Shown: positions 16,928 through 26,170 of the stretch, one piece after another
Position numbering within the stretch: position 1 is the first letter of the stretch
Layout: each line of letters begins with the position of its first letter
DNA from: Marinirhabdus gelatinilytica
GTDB taxonomy: Bacteria; Bacteroidota; Bacteroidia; Flavobacteriales; Flavobacteriaceae
Reading direction: 5' to 3'
Assembly: GCF_003353425.1 (NCBI RefSeq)
Contig: NZ_QRAO01000001.1
Span: 310,001 to 374,000 of the forward strand
DNA: 64,000 nucleotides
Translations under genes and position numbers: made by a program
Notes under the pieces: generated by a model
What the model was told of the DNA's origin: nothing
The model's input: the letters and a program-made list of their open reading frames with translations, nothing else
Database searches by the model: none

Positions 16928-17001
16928 TGGAGAATATCGGAGTCGAACCGATGACCTTTTGGCTGCCAGCCAAACGCTCTAGCCAGCTGAGCTAATCCCC
17001 C
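16928..17001 (-). tRNA. tRNA-Gly (anticodon GCC)
   Basis: 74 nt. Acceptor GGGGGAT / ATTCTCC with discriminator A; D-arm GCTC/GAGC; anticodon stem TTTGG/CCAAA with loop CTGCCAG, so anticodon GCC; T-arm ATCGG TTCGACT CCGAT. CCA is not encoded. Confidence 0.95.
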
Positions 17002-17126
17002 ATTTCAGGCTACGAAGATAATAAATTTTTCGGTTCCCATCGCAAAATAAATAATGCTTCCGCGCATAGCAAATCATTCTCCGGGAAAAAGTATCTTTAC
17101 CCGCCTTGCACATCAAATACTCAACT

Positions 17127-17627
17127 ATGATTCGGAAAGCGAAACCTTCAGAAATCGGCACTCTTTTAACCATAACAAAAGCTTGTGCCGCTAAGATGGC
17201 TTCGGAAGGAATCTTTCAATGGGACGAAGCATATCCCAATGTAGCAGCTTTTCAGAAGGACGAAAAAAGAGGGGAACTCTATGCGCTGTTTGCCGAAGAA
17301 ACCATTATCGGCTGCATTACCATCTCAACGTTCAAGGATGAAGAGTATAACACGGTAGATTGGCTGACCAAAGATGGTTTACAGTACTATATCCATCGTC
17401 TTGCCGTACACCCCGATTTTCAGCATCAAGGCCAAGCAAAGAAACTAATGGATTTTGCTGAATCCTTTGCGAAACAGCAGGGCGCCGTTTCAGTGCGGTT
17501 GGATACCTTCAGTCAAAACATACGGAACCAACGCTTTTACGAGGCCCGTGGCTATCAAAAATTGGGCGATGTGTATTTTCCCAGACAGGCCGAATATCCA
17601 TTCCATTGTTACGAATTAGTGCTTTAG
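17127..17627 (+). CDS. GNAT-family N-acetyltransferase
   Basis: 166 aa. Acetyl-CoA binding motif A is VHPDFQHQGQAKKLMDFAE (Q-x-x-G-x-A), followed by RLDTFSQNIRNQRFYEARGYQ, the usual motif B. ATG at 17127 opens MIRKAKPSEIG, a standard GNAT start; the earlier TTG at 17106 is less likely. The acceptor substrate is unknown. Followed at 60 bases by the MATE transporter gene, perhaps in one operon. Confidence 0.85.
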   Translation: MIRKAKPSEIGTLLTITKACAAKMASEGIFQWDEAYPNVAAFQKDEKRGELYALFAEETIIGCITISTFKDEEYNTVDWLTKDGLQYYIHRLAVHPDFQHQGQAKKLMDFAESFAKQQGAVSVRLDTFSQNIRNQRFYEARGYQKLGDVYFPRQAEYPFHCYELVL

Positions 17628-17687
17628 AGCAAAATTGTAGAAACAGCAACCCATGTAAAAGAGCAAATCTTTAGCTTTGCAGCACCA

Positions 17688-19022
17688 ATGAGCGTGACCA
17701 ACATTTCCTTTAAACGTATCCAACAACTCGCCATTCCTGCCATAGTTGCCGGCATTGCAGAGCCCGTGCTTTCCAGCACCGATGCTGCCGTGGTGGGCAA
17801 CATCCCAGAGTTTGGCACGGAGAGCTTAGCCGCGGTGGGCATTGTGGGTACTTTTCTTTCGGCATTGATCTGGATCTTGGGACAAACCCGTAGCGCTATT
17901 TCGGCTATTATCTCACAAAACTTAGGGGCGGGAAAGATTGGGGACCTACGAAGTTTTCCGGCGCAGGCAATATTCTTTAATATCGGTCTCAGTATCATTG
18001 TTTTGGCGAGTACGTATTTTTTTGTGGAAGAAATCTTTACCCTCCTAAATGCTGAAGGTATTATCCTCGAGTTCAGTATAGATTATTACAACATTCGCGT
18101 ATGGGGCTTCCCATTAACGCTGTTTACCTTTGCCGTTTTTGGTATTTTCCGTGGATTACAGAATACTTTTTGGCCCATGATCATTGCGGCCATAGGCGCA
18201 GGACTTAATATTGCACTGGATTTTGCACTGGTTTATGGTATTGACGGTATACTAGAGCCCATGGGAGTTGTGGGTGCTGCTTGGGCTAGTTTGATTGCCC
18301 AAATTCTTATGGCAATCCTCTCCTTTATTTTAATACTGAAAAAAACCAAGGTCTCTTTGCGGCTTGTGCTTCCACTCCATTTTGAGATGCGTCGTTTGGT
18401 TTCTATGAGTTTCAACCTGTTTTTGCGCTCCCTTGCTTTAAACGCTGCTTTGATACTCTCAACAAGAGAAGCGGCCGCGTTGGGCAAAGAATATATTGCA
18501 GCGCATACCATTGCGTTCAATATTTGGATATTTACAGCTTTCTTTTTGGATGGCTACGGAGCCGCAGGAAATATTTTGGGCGGAAAGATATTGGGAGAGC
18601 GTAACTTCAAAAATCTTTGGAAACTCACTAAAAAAGTGAACCTATACAACATTGCGGTGGCAACACTGCTAGTATTGATAGGTTTGGCGTTGTACTACCC
18701 CTTAGGGTTGCTCTTTAACAAAGACCCAAAAGTTTTGCAATTGTTCTATGGGATGTTCTTTATGGTATTGATCTGCCTGCCGTTCAACGCAGTAGCATTT
18801 ACGTTGGATTCAATCTTTAAGGGGTTGGGCGAAATGGGCTATTTAAGGAACGTGTTGTTAAGTGCTACTATTTTCGGTTTTATTCCCGTATTGTATCTTT
18901 CAAAATACCAAGAATGGGGGCTTATTGGAATTTGGTTGGCACTTATAGTTTGGATAGCCTGGCGTGGTGCAGCGCTCATCATTAAGTATTACAGAAAATA
19001 CCTTCCCCTGGCAAGGGCATAA
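17688..19022 (+). CDS. MATE-family efflux transporter
   Basis: 444 aa with about twelve hydrophobic segments, the family norm. N-terminal LAIPAIVAGIAEPVLSSTDA is the typical first helix with the conserved Pro and Asp region. It should export cationic compounds in exchange for Na+ or H+. The best relatives by eye are DinF-like MATE proteins, but subfamily cannot be settled here. Confidence 0.88.
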   Translation: MSVTNISFKRIQQLAIPAIVAGIAEPVLSSTDAAVVGNIPEFGTESLAAVGIVGTFLSALIWILGQTRSAISAIISQNLGAGKIGDLRSFPAQAIFFNIGLSIIVLASTYFFVEEIFTLLNAEGIILEFSIDYYNIRVWGFPLTLFTFAVFGIFRGLQNTFWPMIIAAIGAGLNIALDFALVYGIDGILEPMGVVGAAWASLIAQILMAILSFILILKKTKVSLRLVLPLHFEMRRLVSMSFNLFLRSLALNAALILSTREAAALGKEYIAAHTIAFNIWIFTAFFLDGYGAAGNILGGKILGERNFKNLWKLTKKVNLYNIAVATLLVLIGLALYYPLGLLFNKDPKVLQLFYGMFFMVLICLPFNAVAFTLDSIFKGLGEMGYLRNVLLSATIFGFIPVLYLSKYQEWGLIGIWLALIVWIAWRGAALIIKYYRKYLPLARA

Positions 19023-19058
19023 CGTTTAAAACGACTATAAAGAAATAAATTTGTTTCT

Positions 19059-19202
19059 ATGACTGAAATTTTTGACTACCTAAACGGAAAAGGCGGGCTT
19101 TACGTACTCGGACTCATAGTGGTCGTGGTATTCTTGATAAAAAAAATACGTGCAGAAATGTACTTTAGAAGCGTCCATAAAAAAGACAAAAAGAAGAAAT
19201 AA
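19059..19202 (+). CDS. Small single-pass membrane protein (47 aa)
   Basis: MTEIFDYLNGKGGLYVLGLI then VVVVFLIKK: one transmembrane helix and a very basic tail (HKKDKKKK). Unrecognised. Sits 36 bases after the MATE gene and just before another tiny membrane protein, on the same strand as queD. Confidence 0.5.
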   Translation: MTEIFDYLNGKGGLYVLGLIVVVVFLIKKIRAEMYFRSVHKKDKKKK

Positions 19203-19260
19203 ACCTCCCGAAACTTGCTATACATAAAATTATGGTAATTTTACTTTATAAATCTATGCT

Positions 19261-19362
19261 ATGGAAATAATCGAATTCTTAGGCGGTCCTGGACTGTTCT
19301 TGCTTTTGGCCATATTGGTAGTTGTGGTGGTGGTTTATAGTAAATTTAAAAACCGAAGATGA
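19261..19362 (+). CDS. Very small membrane protein (33 aa)
   Basis: MEIIEFLGGPGLFLLLAILV, VVVVVYSKFKNRR: one helix and a basic tail. Its stop overlaps the queD start (ATGA), which argues for real translation. It resembles the 47-aa protein just upstream in layout (GG, one helix with a Val run, basic end). Confidence 0.5.
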   Translation: MEIIEFLGGPGLFLLLAILVVVVVVYSKFKNRR

Positions 19363-19841
19363 GCAATATACGAATCACAAAATCTTTTTCTTTTGAAACA
19401 GGCCACGCCCTGTATGGCTACGATGGGAAATGCCGTAACGTGCACGGGCATAGCTATAAGTTGTTCGTAACCGTAATTGGCACCCCGATTGCAGACACCA
19501 ACCACGTAAAATATGGAATGGTGATAGATTTTGGCGACCTTAAAAAAATAGTAAAAGAGGAAATTGTGGATGTTTTTGATCATGCTACCGTATTCAACAA
19601 AAACACCCCTCACGTAGAACTGGCAAAGGAGCTGAGCAATCGTGGACACAACGTGCTGTTGGTAAATTACCAACCCACCAGCGAGATGATGGTAATAGAT
19701 TTTGCCGAAAAAATAAAGACCCGCCTCCCAGAAAACATCCAGCTATACTCCTTAAAGTTACAGGAAACAGCCACCAGCTATGCTGAATGGTATGCTAGTG
19801 ACAACCCTTCGACCCCACTCAGGGTACTAAAAACTAATTAA
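19359..19841 (+). CDS. queD: 6-carboxytetrahydropterin/6-pyruvoyl-tetrahydropterin synthase family
   Basis: 160 aa. Zn ligands are His 16 (FSFETGHALYG) and His 29/31 (CRNVHGHSYKL), with the catalytic Cys at 25; the second half has FDHATVF and a LQETATSYAEW Glu that binds the pterin. Makes 6-carboxytetrahydropterin for queuosine synthesis, or a pyruvoyl-pterin in related enzymes; the family alone cannot separate them. ATGA-coupled to the 33-aa gene. Confidence 0.85.
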   Translation: MSNIRITKSFSFETGHALYGYDGKCRNVHGHSYKLFVTVIGTPIADTNHVKYGMVIDFGDLKKIVKEEIVDVFDHATVFNKNTPHVELAKELSNRGHNVLLVNYQPTSEMMVIDFAEKIKTRLPENIQLYSLKLQETATSYAEWYASDNPSTPLRVLKTN

Positions 19842-19860
19842 TGAATTTAAAAACCTTGCA

Positions 19861-19880
19861 CACTGAGCGTAGCCGAAGTG
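19861..19880 (+). repeat. REP-like element before lpxH
   Basis: CACTGAGCGTAGCCGAAGTG, an imperfect palindrome, ends 12 bases before the lpxH ATG. Same family as 51278-51304 and 51541-51555. Confidence 0.6.
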
Positions 19881-19892
19881 TATCTTTGAACC

Positions 19893-20651
19893 ATGCAAAT
19901 CCCTCCAGGAAAAAAAATATACTTCTCTAGCGACAACCACTTGGGCGCTCCTAATGCTGCTGAAAGTTTGCCGCGCGAGAAGAAGTTTGTGCGTTGGCTG
20001 GACGAAATAAAGGAAGATGCAGCGGCTATATTCCTATTGGGCGATCTCTTCGATTTTTGGTTTGAGTACAAGACCGTGGTTCCAAAGGGGTTTGTACGTG
20101 TATTGGGTAAATTGGCAGAGTTGAGTGACAGTGGCATCCCAATCCATTTTTTTGTGGGAAATCATGATTTATGGATGGGCGATTATTTTGAAAAGGAACT
20201 CAACATACCTACCTATCGCGAACCTAAAGAGTTTGTCCTTAACAACAAAGTGTTCTTTATAGGTCATGGAGACGGAAAAGGACCGGGAGACAAAGGGTAC
20301 AAGCGAATGAAGAAAGTATTTCAGAACCCTGTTTTCAATTGGTTGTTCCATTGGTTCCACCCAGCTTTGGGAATGAAGCTTGCGCAGTATCTCTCTATAA
20401 AGAACAAATTGATCTCTGGTGAGGAGGACAAGAAATTCCTTGGCGAGGAAAACGAATGGCTGGCACAATACGCAAAGCGAAAGTTAGAGGCCAAACATTA
20501 CGATTATTTCATTTTTGGACATCGTCATCTCTCCATGGAGATACAAGTAGGCGAAAACTCTAAGTACTACAACCTAGGCGATTGGATCACCCAGTATACC
20601 TACGGCGTGTTTGATGGGCAACAGTTTGCACTAAAGACTTTTGAAGGTTAG
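19893..20651 (+). CDS. lpxH: UDP-2,3-diacylglucosamine diphosphatase (lipid A synthesis)
   Basis: 252-aa calcineurin-like phosphoesterase; hydrolyses UDP-2,3-diacylglucosamine to lipid X at the inner membrane. Metal-site motifs in order: FSSDNHLGAP, LGDLFDFWFE, VGNHDLWMGD, IGHGDGKGPGDKGYKRMKK, FGHRHLSME. The first motif has Asn between the Asp and His (DNH rather than the common DTH or DLH), and the metal-binding residues are intact. Confidence 0.88.
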   Translation: MQIPPGKKIYFSSDNHLGAPNAAESLPREKKFVRWLDEIKEDAAAIFLLGDLFDFWFEYKTVVPKGFVRVLGKLAELSDSGIPIHFFVGNHDLWMGDYFEKELNIPTYREPKEFVLNNKVFFIGHGDGKGPGDKGYKRMKKVFQNPVFNWLFHWFHPALGMKLAQYLSIKNKLISGEEDKKFLGEENEWLAQYAKRKLEAKHYDYFIFGHRHLSMEIQVGENSKYYNLGDWITQYTYGVFDGQQFALKTFEG

Positions 20652-20658
20652 TGGGTGG

Positions 20659-21276
20659 TTATTTCAACAGTGCTTCTAATGTTAATGCGTCCAACTTTCC
20701 ATCTGGAAAAAGATTGTTATTTTCCTCAAAGTTTTTGAGAGCGGTTTGGGTCTCCAAGCGATATAAGCCATCGTGCCGTATGGTATCTCCTTTTTCAATT
20801 AAGATTCGCTGTACCTCATAGACCAAGGCATTTTTTTCACCCAGTTTAAAGGTGTTTTCCCTTGGGCTGGAATAGAACATTTTACGTATGAGGTCTTTTC
20901 TTTTCTCGGCTTCGGAAGGTTTTGTGTCAGTTTCAACGTTGGGTTGCTCTTTGGACAGTAGTTTATCCTCAAAATATTTCACGTTTGCCAAGAGTTCGGC
21001 GTACTTGGTTACGGCTGTGGTGGTTTCATGATCATCGTCTTCTGGATTTCTCACGTCTATATCGTTAGCGCTCCATTGGGTAATCACGTAACCGTTCAGT
21101 TTTTCAACAGCTTCTAGATAATCCAATTTCAATTCTTTTTCAGCAGAGATTTCACGTATTGCATCTGGAGCCTCGTAATAATAGTTTGGAGGATGGAAAC
21201 GTTGCCATGTATAGTAAAAGTTATAGCCCATTATGGTAACTATTATAGCGAGTAAAAAAATGATGATGGCTTTCAT
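20659..21276 (-). CDS. Membrane-anchored protein with a peptidoglycan-binding-like domain
   Basis: 205 aa. One N-terminal helix (MKAIIIFLLAIIVTIMGYNF), then a charged helical part, then residues about 145-205 (LVYEVQRILIEKGDTIRHDG, TQTALKNFEENNNLFPDGKL, DALTLEALL) shaped like a PG_binding_1 repeat: hydrophobic repeat, DG, and K/L pattern. Likely periplasmic and anchored to the inner membrane. No catalytic domain, so the role is unknown. Converges with lpxH, eight bases apart. Confidence 0.7.
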   Translation of the reverse strand: MKAIIIFLLAIIVTIMGYNFYYTWQRFHPPNYYYEAPDAIREISAEKELKLDYLEAVEKLNGYVITQWSANDIDVRNPEDDDHETTTAVTKYAELLANVKYFEDKLLSKEQPNVETDTKPSEAEKRKDLIRKMFYSSPRENTFKLGEKNALVYEVQRILIEKGDTIRHDGLYRLETQTALKNFEENNNLFPDGKLDALTLEALLK

Positions 21277-21312
21277 GCTGTGGGTGGTTAATTACATTAA
21301 AGATAGAAAAAA

Positions 21313-23028
21313 TTAAGGTTTAATATCCTTTAGTCGAAGTTGGAGGGATACATGTCCCTGCCATTCGTTTTCATCTATCACATAGGCGGCTTTAAAGGGT
21401 TGTCCTTTACAGGCTATACCTTGCTTAGCTGCCATTCCGAAGCCTATCCCAGTAAATTGAGCGCTATTACCTTGTTTAACAACTACGCGTAGGTGGCTTT
21501 TATCCTCACCTACACATTTTCCAAGGCCTACGTCCTTTAGGTGTTGTGACATAAAAACTGGCCGTCTGTTTCCAGGGCCAAAGGGTGCAAATTGTTTTAA
21601 GATACGATAGAATTTTGGGGTGATATCTGCAAGGTCTATTTCGGCATCTAGCTCCAGTTCAGGCTTAAGGAGTTTTGGGTCTATGGTTTGGGCGACTACT
21701 TTTTCAAATTCATCTTTAAATTTTTGGTAATCTTCTTCGAGCAAGGTCAATCCCGCAGCATATTTATGCCCCCCAAATTGCTCGATATGCTCTTGGCAGG
21801 CCTCCAGCGCATTGTACACGTCGAACCCTCTAACGGAACGTGCGCTGGCAGCCAGTTTTTCTCCGCTTTTCGTGAACACCAGCGTGGGGCGGTAGTAGGT
21901 CTCAGTAAGTCGTGATGCTACGATACCTATCACGCCTTTGTGCCAGTTTTCGTTATATACCACGGTGGTCGTACGGTCCTCTTCCTTTTTTTCTGAAATC
22001 TGCAATAATGCTTCCTCGGTTATAAGTTTATCGGTATCTCGTCTTTGGGTATTGAACTCTTCAATCTCACCGGCCCAAACAGCTGCTCTGTTTATGTCTG
22101 TCTCGGTAAGGAGGGTTACAGCGTGGTTGCCATGTTTCATCCTTCCTGCGGCATTGATGCGTGGCGCAATGATAAAGACAACATCGGTTATGGTGAGTTC
22201 GGTTTTCTTGACTTGTTTTAATATAGCCTTGAAACCCGTACGCGGATTGCTATTAATCACCTTTAGCCCGAAATATGCCAAAATCCTATTCTCTCCCGTA
22301 ATAGGAACAATATCTGCCCCAATGGCAGTAGCCACCAAATCCAGATACAGTACCAGATCTTCAATAGTTTGGTTTCGGTTCTTTGCCAGGGCTTGTATCA
22401 ACTTGAAGCCTACACCACAACCGCATAACTCTTTATAGGGGTATTCACAATCATCCCTTTTAGGGTCTAGTACTGCCACCGCTTTTGGGATTTCAACTCC
22501 TGGCCTGTGATGGTCACAGATAATAAAATCTATATTTTTTTCTGAAGCATAGGCAACTTTTTCAATAGCTTTTACGCCACAGTCCAGAGCAATTATCAAA
22601 CTGAAATCGTTGTCATGCGCAAAATCTATCCCTTGGTACGACACTCCGTAGCCTTCTTCATAACGATCTGGGATATAGGTGGCCACGTTGGGATAATAGC
22701 TTTTTAAGTATGACGACAACAGAGCAACGCTGGTGGTGCCATCCACATCGTAGTCGCCATATACCAGGATATTCTCTCCTCCTGCAATAGCTTTTCCAAT
22801 ACGCTGTACGGCCTTGTCCATATCTTTCATAAGGTAGGGGTCGTGCAATCCATCCAAAGAAGGTCTAAAAAACTTTTTGGCATCTTCAAAGGTTTCAATC
22901 CCCCGTTGTATGAGCAAGGAGGCAATGATTGCATTTACCCCTAAGGTCTGGGAAAGTTGTGTGGTTTTTTCTTCGGAAGGTTTTGGTTTTAGGGTCCAGC
23001 GCATACGTTCAAGGTTCATATTCTTCAT
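21313..23028 (-). CDS. recJ: Single-stranded-DNA-specific exonuclease RecJ
   Basis: 571 aa, normal size. DHH phosphoesterase domain with VYGDYDVDGTTSVALL (about 80-95) and IICDHHRPG (about 168), the metal-binding motifs; DHHA1-type segment with QFGGHKYAAGLTL (about 405) and a C-terminal OB-like part. Degrades ssDNA 5'-3' in recombination and repair. ATG at 23028 used; a start at 23019 (MNLERMRW) is equally possible. Confidence 0.93.
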   Translation of the reverse strand: MKNMNLERMRWTLKPKPSEEKTTQLSQTLGVNAIIASLLIQRGIETFEDAKKFFRPSLDGLHDPYLMKDMDKAVQRIGKAIAGGENILVYGDYDVDGTTSVALLSSYLKSYYPNVATYIPDRYEEGYGVSYQGIDFAHDNDFSLIIALDCGVKAIEKVAYASEKNIDFIICDHHRPGVEIPKAVAVLDPKRDDCEYPYKELCGCGVGFKLIQALAKNRNQTIEDLVLYLDLVATAIGADIVPITGENRILAYFGLKVINSNPRTGFKAILKQVKKTELTITDVVFIIAPRINAAGRMKHGNHAVTLLTETDINRAAVWAGEIEEFNTQRRDTDKLITEEALLQISEKKEEDRTTTVVYNENWHKGVIGIVASRLTETYYRPTLVFTKSGEKLAASARSVRGFDVYNALEACQEHIEQFGGHKYAAGLTLLEEDYQKFKDEFEKVVAQTIDPKLLKPELELDAEIDLADITPKFYRILKQFAPFGPGNRRPVFMSQHLKDVGLGKCVGEDKSHLRVVVKQGNSAQFTGIGFGMAAKQGIACKGQPFKAAYVIDENEWQGHVSLQLRLKDIKP

Positions 23029-23147
23029 TAAGAATTATGGAGGTATAAACTTTAGGGGAGAAATGTAAAGGTAACCAATTAAGTGATGAATTTAAATGTA
23101 TGTAAATTTTTGTATATTTAAATACTCCCCCTCTAAAATAGTTTTAC

Positions 23148-24650
23148 ATGAAATGTTTCAACTTTATTATTGCGCTGTGCCTATTTCCGGTTACACAACT
23201 ATTGGCACAAGATGGAAGTTATGACACCTCATTTGGCAACAACGGAATAACCATAACCGATTTTGAGGGAGAGGCAGATATTGCACGACAAATGGCACTA
23301 CAACCCGATGGGTCTATATGGGTATACGGCCATAAATCGTTTAACATAGGCTTTGAAAAAATAATAGTTCGCTACGCTCCTAACGGACTGTTGGATACAA
23401 ACTTTGGCAACAACGGAATTGTATTGGTAACAGAGCAGGATGACCTGAATTATACACAATTACTTCCCCTGGGCGATGGAACAGTACTTGCCGCAGGAAT
23501 ACAGGAGAACAATTCCCAGAACGATTTTATTATAACCAAATACACTGTTACAGGCTCCATTGATACTAGCTTTGGCAGCAACGGGACAATAACTTTGAAC
23601 GTAGATAACGAAGAAGAAATCTTTGTGCATCTCACCAACAACAATACCATTACCCTGCTGGGCGCTACTGAAAGTAATAATGAATTTGTTTTGGTTATGG
23701 CCAGGTATTTGTCTGATGGCACGCTGGACACAACCTTTGGCACAGGAGGAATAGCCACCACTGTTCTTGAGACGAATCCTTCGCTTACTTACAATATATA
23801 CGAAACCCTATCCTATAATTCTGGGTTTCTTATCTCCTATTCATCATTAGCTCAGAATCAGAACCGAATAGTAAAGTTTGCCAAGATGAATGGAAATGGA
23901 ACCTTGGACACCTCGTTTGGTAACGCCGGTATCGCCAATCCTGGTATTGCACATGATGCATACACCCAAGTGGCATTAACTGTACTTCCTAATGATAGTT
24001 TTATGGCTCTCATTCATATTTCACGCTATTTCACAACCGGGCAAAGCGAAACTTATTTCTCCAGATATTTATCAAATGGTAATTTAGACCTGTCTTACGC
24101 CAACAACGGAATTAGAGATGTTGGATATTTTGAATTTGCACCATACAAAATTATCCGGCAAGCAAATAGCCGTTTGCTAGCTTATGGTGGGTCTAGCGGG
24201 ATTGATGGGCCTACGGTTACGATAATTCGATTTTATGAAAATGGTTTTATGGATAACTCTTTTTCTGGCAATGGTGTGTTTTCACAAGATATGGTTCCTG
24301 TAGGAATGCGCTTGGCTCCAGATGGCGCAATCCTTGGAGTATCTAGTACCCCGTGGTATAGTGGTTTTGAAGATTTTGCAGTGTATAGACTGAATAACAA
24401 CCCTTTAAGGGTTGAAGAAAACTACAAAAGTAATGTTGGGGTTTTTCCCAACCCAACTAGTGACTTTATAATGGTATCTTGTACCGAATGTTCTCTGCGC
24501 AATATCCCATACCAAATAACCGATGCCTTTGGAAGGGTAGTTATAAGAGGAAAGATTGCTGAAACCCCAATTATTTCATTGGAGGGTCTAGCCACAGGAA
24601 TATATTATCTAGCTACTGCCGAAACCACGGTAAAACTTATTAAAAAGTAA
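23148..24650 (+). CDS. Secreted delta-60 repeat protein with T9SS sorting domain
   Basis: 500 aa. Signal peptide (residues 1-21, ending LLAQ), then seven delta-60-type repeats (for example SYDTSFGNNGI, GLLDTNFGNNGI, GSIDTSFGSNGT, GTLDTTFGTGGI, GTLDTSFGNAGI), then a type A C-terminal sorting domain (GVFPNPTSDFIMVS to LATGIYYLATAETTVKLIKK). It should be exported by the type IX secretion system and fixed at the cell surface or released. Substrate unknown. Confidence 0.88.
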   Translation: MKCFNFIIALCLFPVTQLLAQDGSYDTSFGNNGITITDFEGEADIARQMALQPDGSIWVYGHKSFNIGFEKIIVRYAPNGLLDTNFGNNGIVLVTEQDDLNYTQLLPLGDGTVLAAGIQENNSQNDFIITKYTVTGSIDTSFGSNGTITLNVDNEEEIFVHLTNNNTITLLGATESNNEFVLVMARYLSDGTLDTTFGTGGIATTVLETNPSLTYNIYETLSYNSGFLISYSSLAQNQNRIVKFAKMNGNGTLDTSFGNAGIANPGIAHDAYTQVALTVLPNDSFMALIHISRYFTTGQSETYFSRYLSNGNLDLSYANNGIRDVGYFEFAPYKIIRQANSRLLAYGGSSGIDGPTVTIIRFYENGFMDNSFSGNGVFSQDMVPVGMRLAPDGAILGVSSTPWYSGFEDFAVYRLNNNPLRVEENYKSNVGVFPNPTSDFIMVSCTECSLRNIPYQITDAFGRVVIRGKIAETPIISLEGLATGIYYLATAETTVKLIKK

Positions 24651-24904
24651 GGTTTTACTAATTGAAATACATCCTGGATACGTTAGCTGGTTTTAATGGC
24701 TGAATTATCTTTAAAGGACAGGCCACATTTGTGCTCCAATCCATAAAAAGATATAGTCCTACTAGGGTTTGTTGCGCCGTCCTTTCTAGAGATTTTTATG
24801 GAGGCTGAAACTACAATTGCCTAGAATAGTACAAGAATTTTTTCATAATTAAGTATCTTCACATTCTTCAAAAGAAAAGACAAAAAAACTTTATACCATA
24901 CAAA

Positions 24905-25495
24905 ATGCCATTAGTAACACCCCTCTCACCAGATCACGATAAAAACACACAGGAGCTAGCCGAATTCTTTAACGAGACCCTTGGTTTTTGCCCCAACAGT
25001 GTGCTAACCATGCAACGTAGGCCCGCTATAAGCCGTGCCTTTATAAACCTCAATAAAGCTGTCATGGCAAACGAAGGTAATGTTACCTCTGCTCTAAAAA
25101 GAATGATTGCTTGGGTAAGTAGTAATGCTACGGGATGTCGCTACTGCCAAGCCCATGCCATTCGCGCTGCTGAACGCTACGGAGCAGAGCAGGAACAGTT
25201 GGACAACATTTGGGAATACCGCACCCATCCCTCCTTTAACGAGGCAGAACGTGCAGCACTGGACTTTTCACTGGCCGCCAGCCAAGTACCCAACGCAGTG
25301 GACGAGGAGATTAAAGAACGCCTCTATGAACATTGGAACGAGGGCGACATCGTTGAAATGCTGGGTGTGATCTCACTTTTCGGATACCTAAACCGCTGGA
25401 ACGACAGTATGGGCACCAGCATTGAAGAGGGTGCCGTGGAGAGCGGTGAGCAGTATTTAGGAAAACACGGTTGGGAAAAAGGGAAACACGAGTAG
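24905..25495 (+). CDS. Carboxymuconolactone decarboxylase / AhpD-like protein
   Basis: 196 aa. AhpD-type active site ATGCRYCQAHAIRAAERYG (C-x-x-C-x-x-H) at about residue 80. Members are usually peroxidases acting with thiol partners or decarboxylases; the intact CxxC favours a redox role. The gene stands alone, with the UDG gene convergent. The 254-base gap before it (24651-24904) holds an imperfect AT-rich leader and no gene that I can see. Confidence 0.82.
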   Translation: MPLVTPLSPDHDKNTQELAEFFNETLGFCPNSVLTMQRRPAISRAFINLNKAVMANEGNVTSALKRMIAWVSSNATGCRYCQAHAIRAAERYGAEQEQLDNIWEYRTHPSFNEAERAALDFSLAASQVPNAVDEEIKERLYEHWNEGDIVEMLGVISLFGYLNRWNDSMGTSIEEGAVESGEQYLGKHGWEKGKHE

Positions 25496-25600
25496 AAATA
25501 GAAACTTAAACTGAAATCGAAGTTTGAAAACCGCGCTATAATCTCAAATGTGCAATTAGTTCTAACTCTCAGCGTTAGAGGGCTGGGGTGAGGGACTTGG

Positions 25601-26170
25601 TCATAATAAAATCTCCGCAACTTTTTGTTGTAACAGCGGCACTACATTTCCTTCAAACCAAGGGTTTTTTGCCCTCCAAAACCTGTTTACGGGTGAAGGG
25701 TGCGGGAGCGGCCAAACGTTTGGGAGATACTCCTCATAGTTCTCAACTTTAGAGGTCAAATTTCTATTTTCATGAGGCAGGTAGTAGGCGGTTGCGTAGC
25801 TGCCAATGAACAAGGTAAGCTGTACATTCCTCATTTTTTCCAATACACGGTCATGCCATAGCGGGGCGCACTCTTTTCTTGGGGGTAGATCACCTGTTTT
25901 TGCTTTTCCCGGATAACAAAACCCCATGGGTAGTATCGCAAAGTTTTCAGTATTATAAAAGGTAGCCTCATCCACACCTAGCCACTCCCTCAATTTCTTA
26001 CCACTCTGGTCTGCCCAGGCCTTTCCACTCTCGTGTACAATACGTCCTGGGGCTTGACTTATAAGAATTATTTTAGAGTTCGGGCTGGCTTCAATAATGG
26101 GTCTGGGACCTAGTAGCAAATGACTCTTGCAAACCGAACAGTCTCTTATTTCTGAAAGGAGTTGCTTCAT
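25601..26170 (-). CDS. Uracil-DNA glycosylase-like protein with four Fe-S cysteines
   Basis: 189 aa. SQAPGRIVHESGKAW and LPHPSPVNRFW are the two catalytic motifs of the UDG superfamily. RDCSVCKSHLL near the N-terminus and CYPGKAKTGDLPPRKECAPLW (Cys to Cys at 16 residues) match the cysteine layout of family 4 enzymes that hold a 4Fe-4S cluster. Removes uracil from DNA or acts on a related damaged base. Its ATG overlaps the rsmI stop (26167-26170). Confidence 0.8.
   Translation of the reverse strand: MKQLLSEIRDCSVCKSHLLLGPRPIIEASPNSKIILISQAPGRIVHESGKAWADQSGKKLREWLGVDEATFYNTENFAILPMGFCYPGKAKTGDLPPRKECAPLWHDRVLEKMRNVQLTLFIGSYATAYYLPHENRNLTSKVENYEEYLPNVWPLPHPSPVNRFWRAKNPWFEGNVVPLLQQKVAEILL

Noticed and set aside
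16801-17001. Integrated genomic island at tRNA-Gly
   Set aside because: The two fragments are only about 125 bases apart with no integrase or cargo between them.
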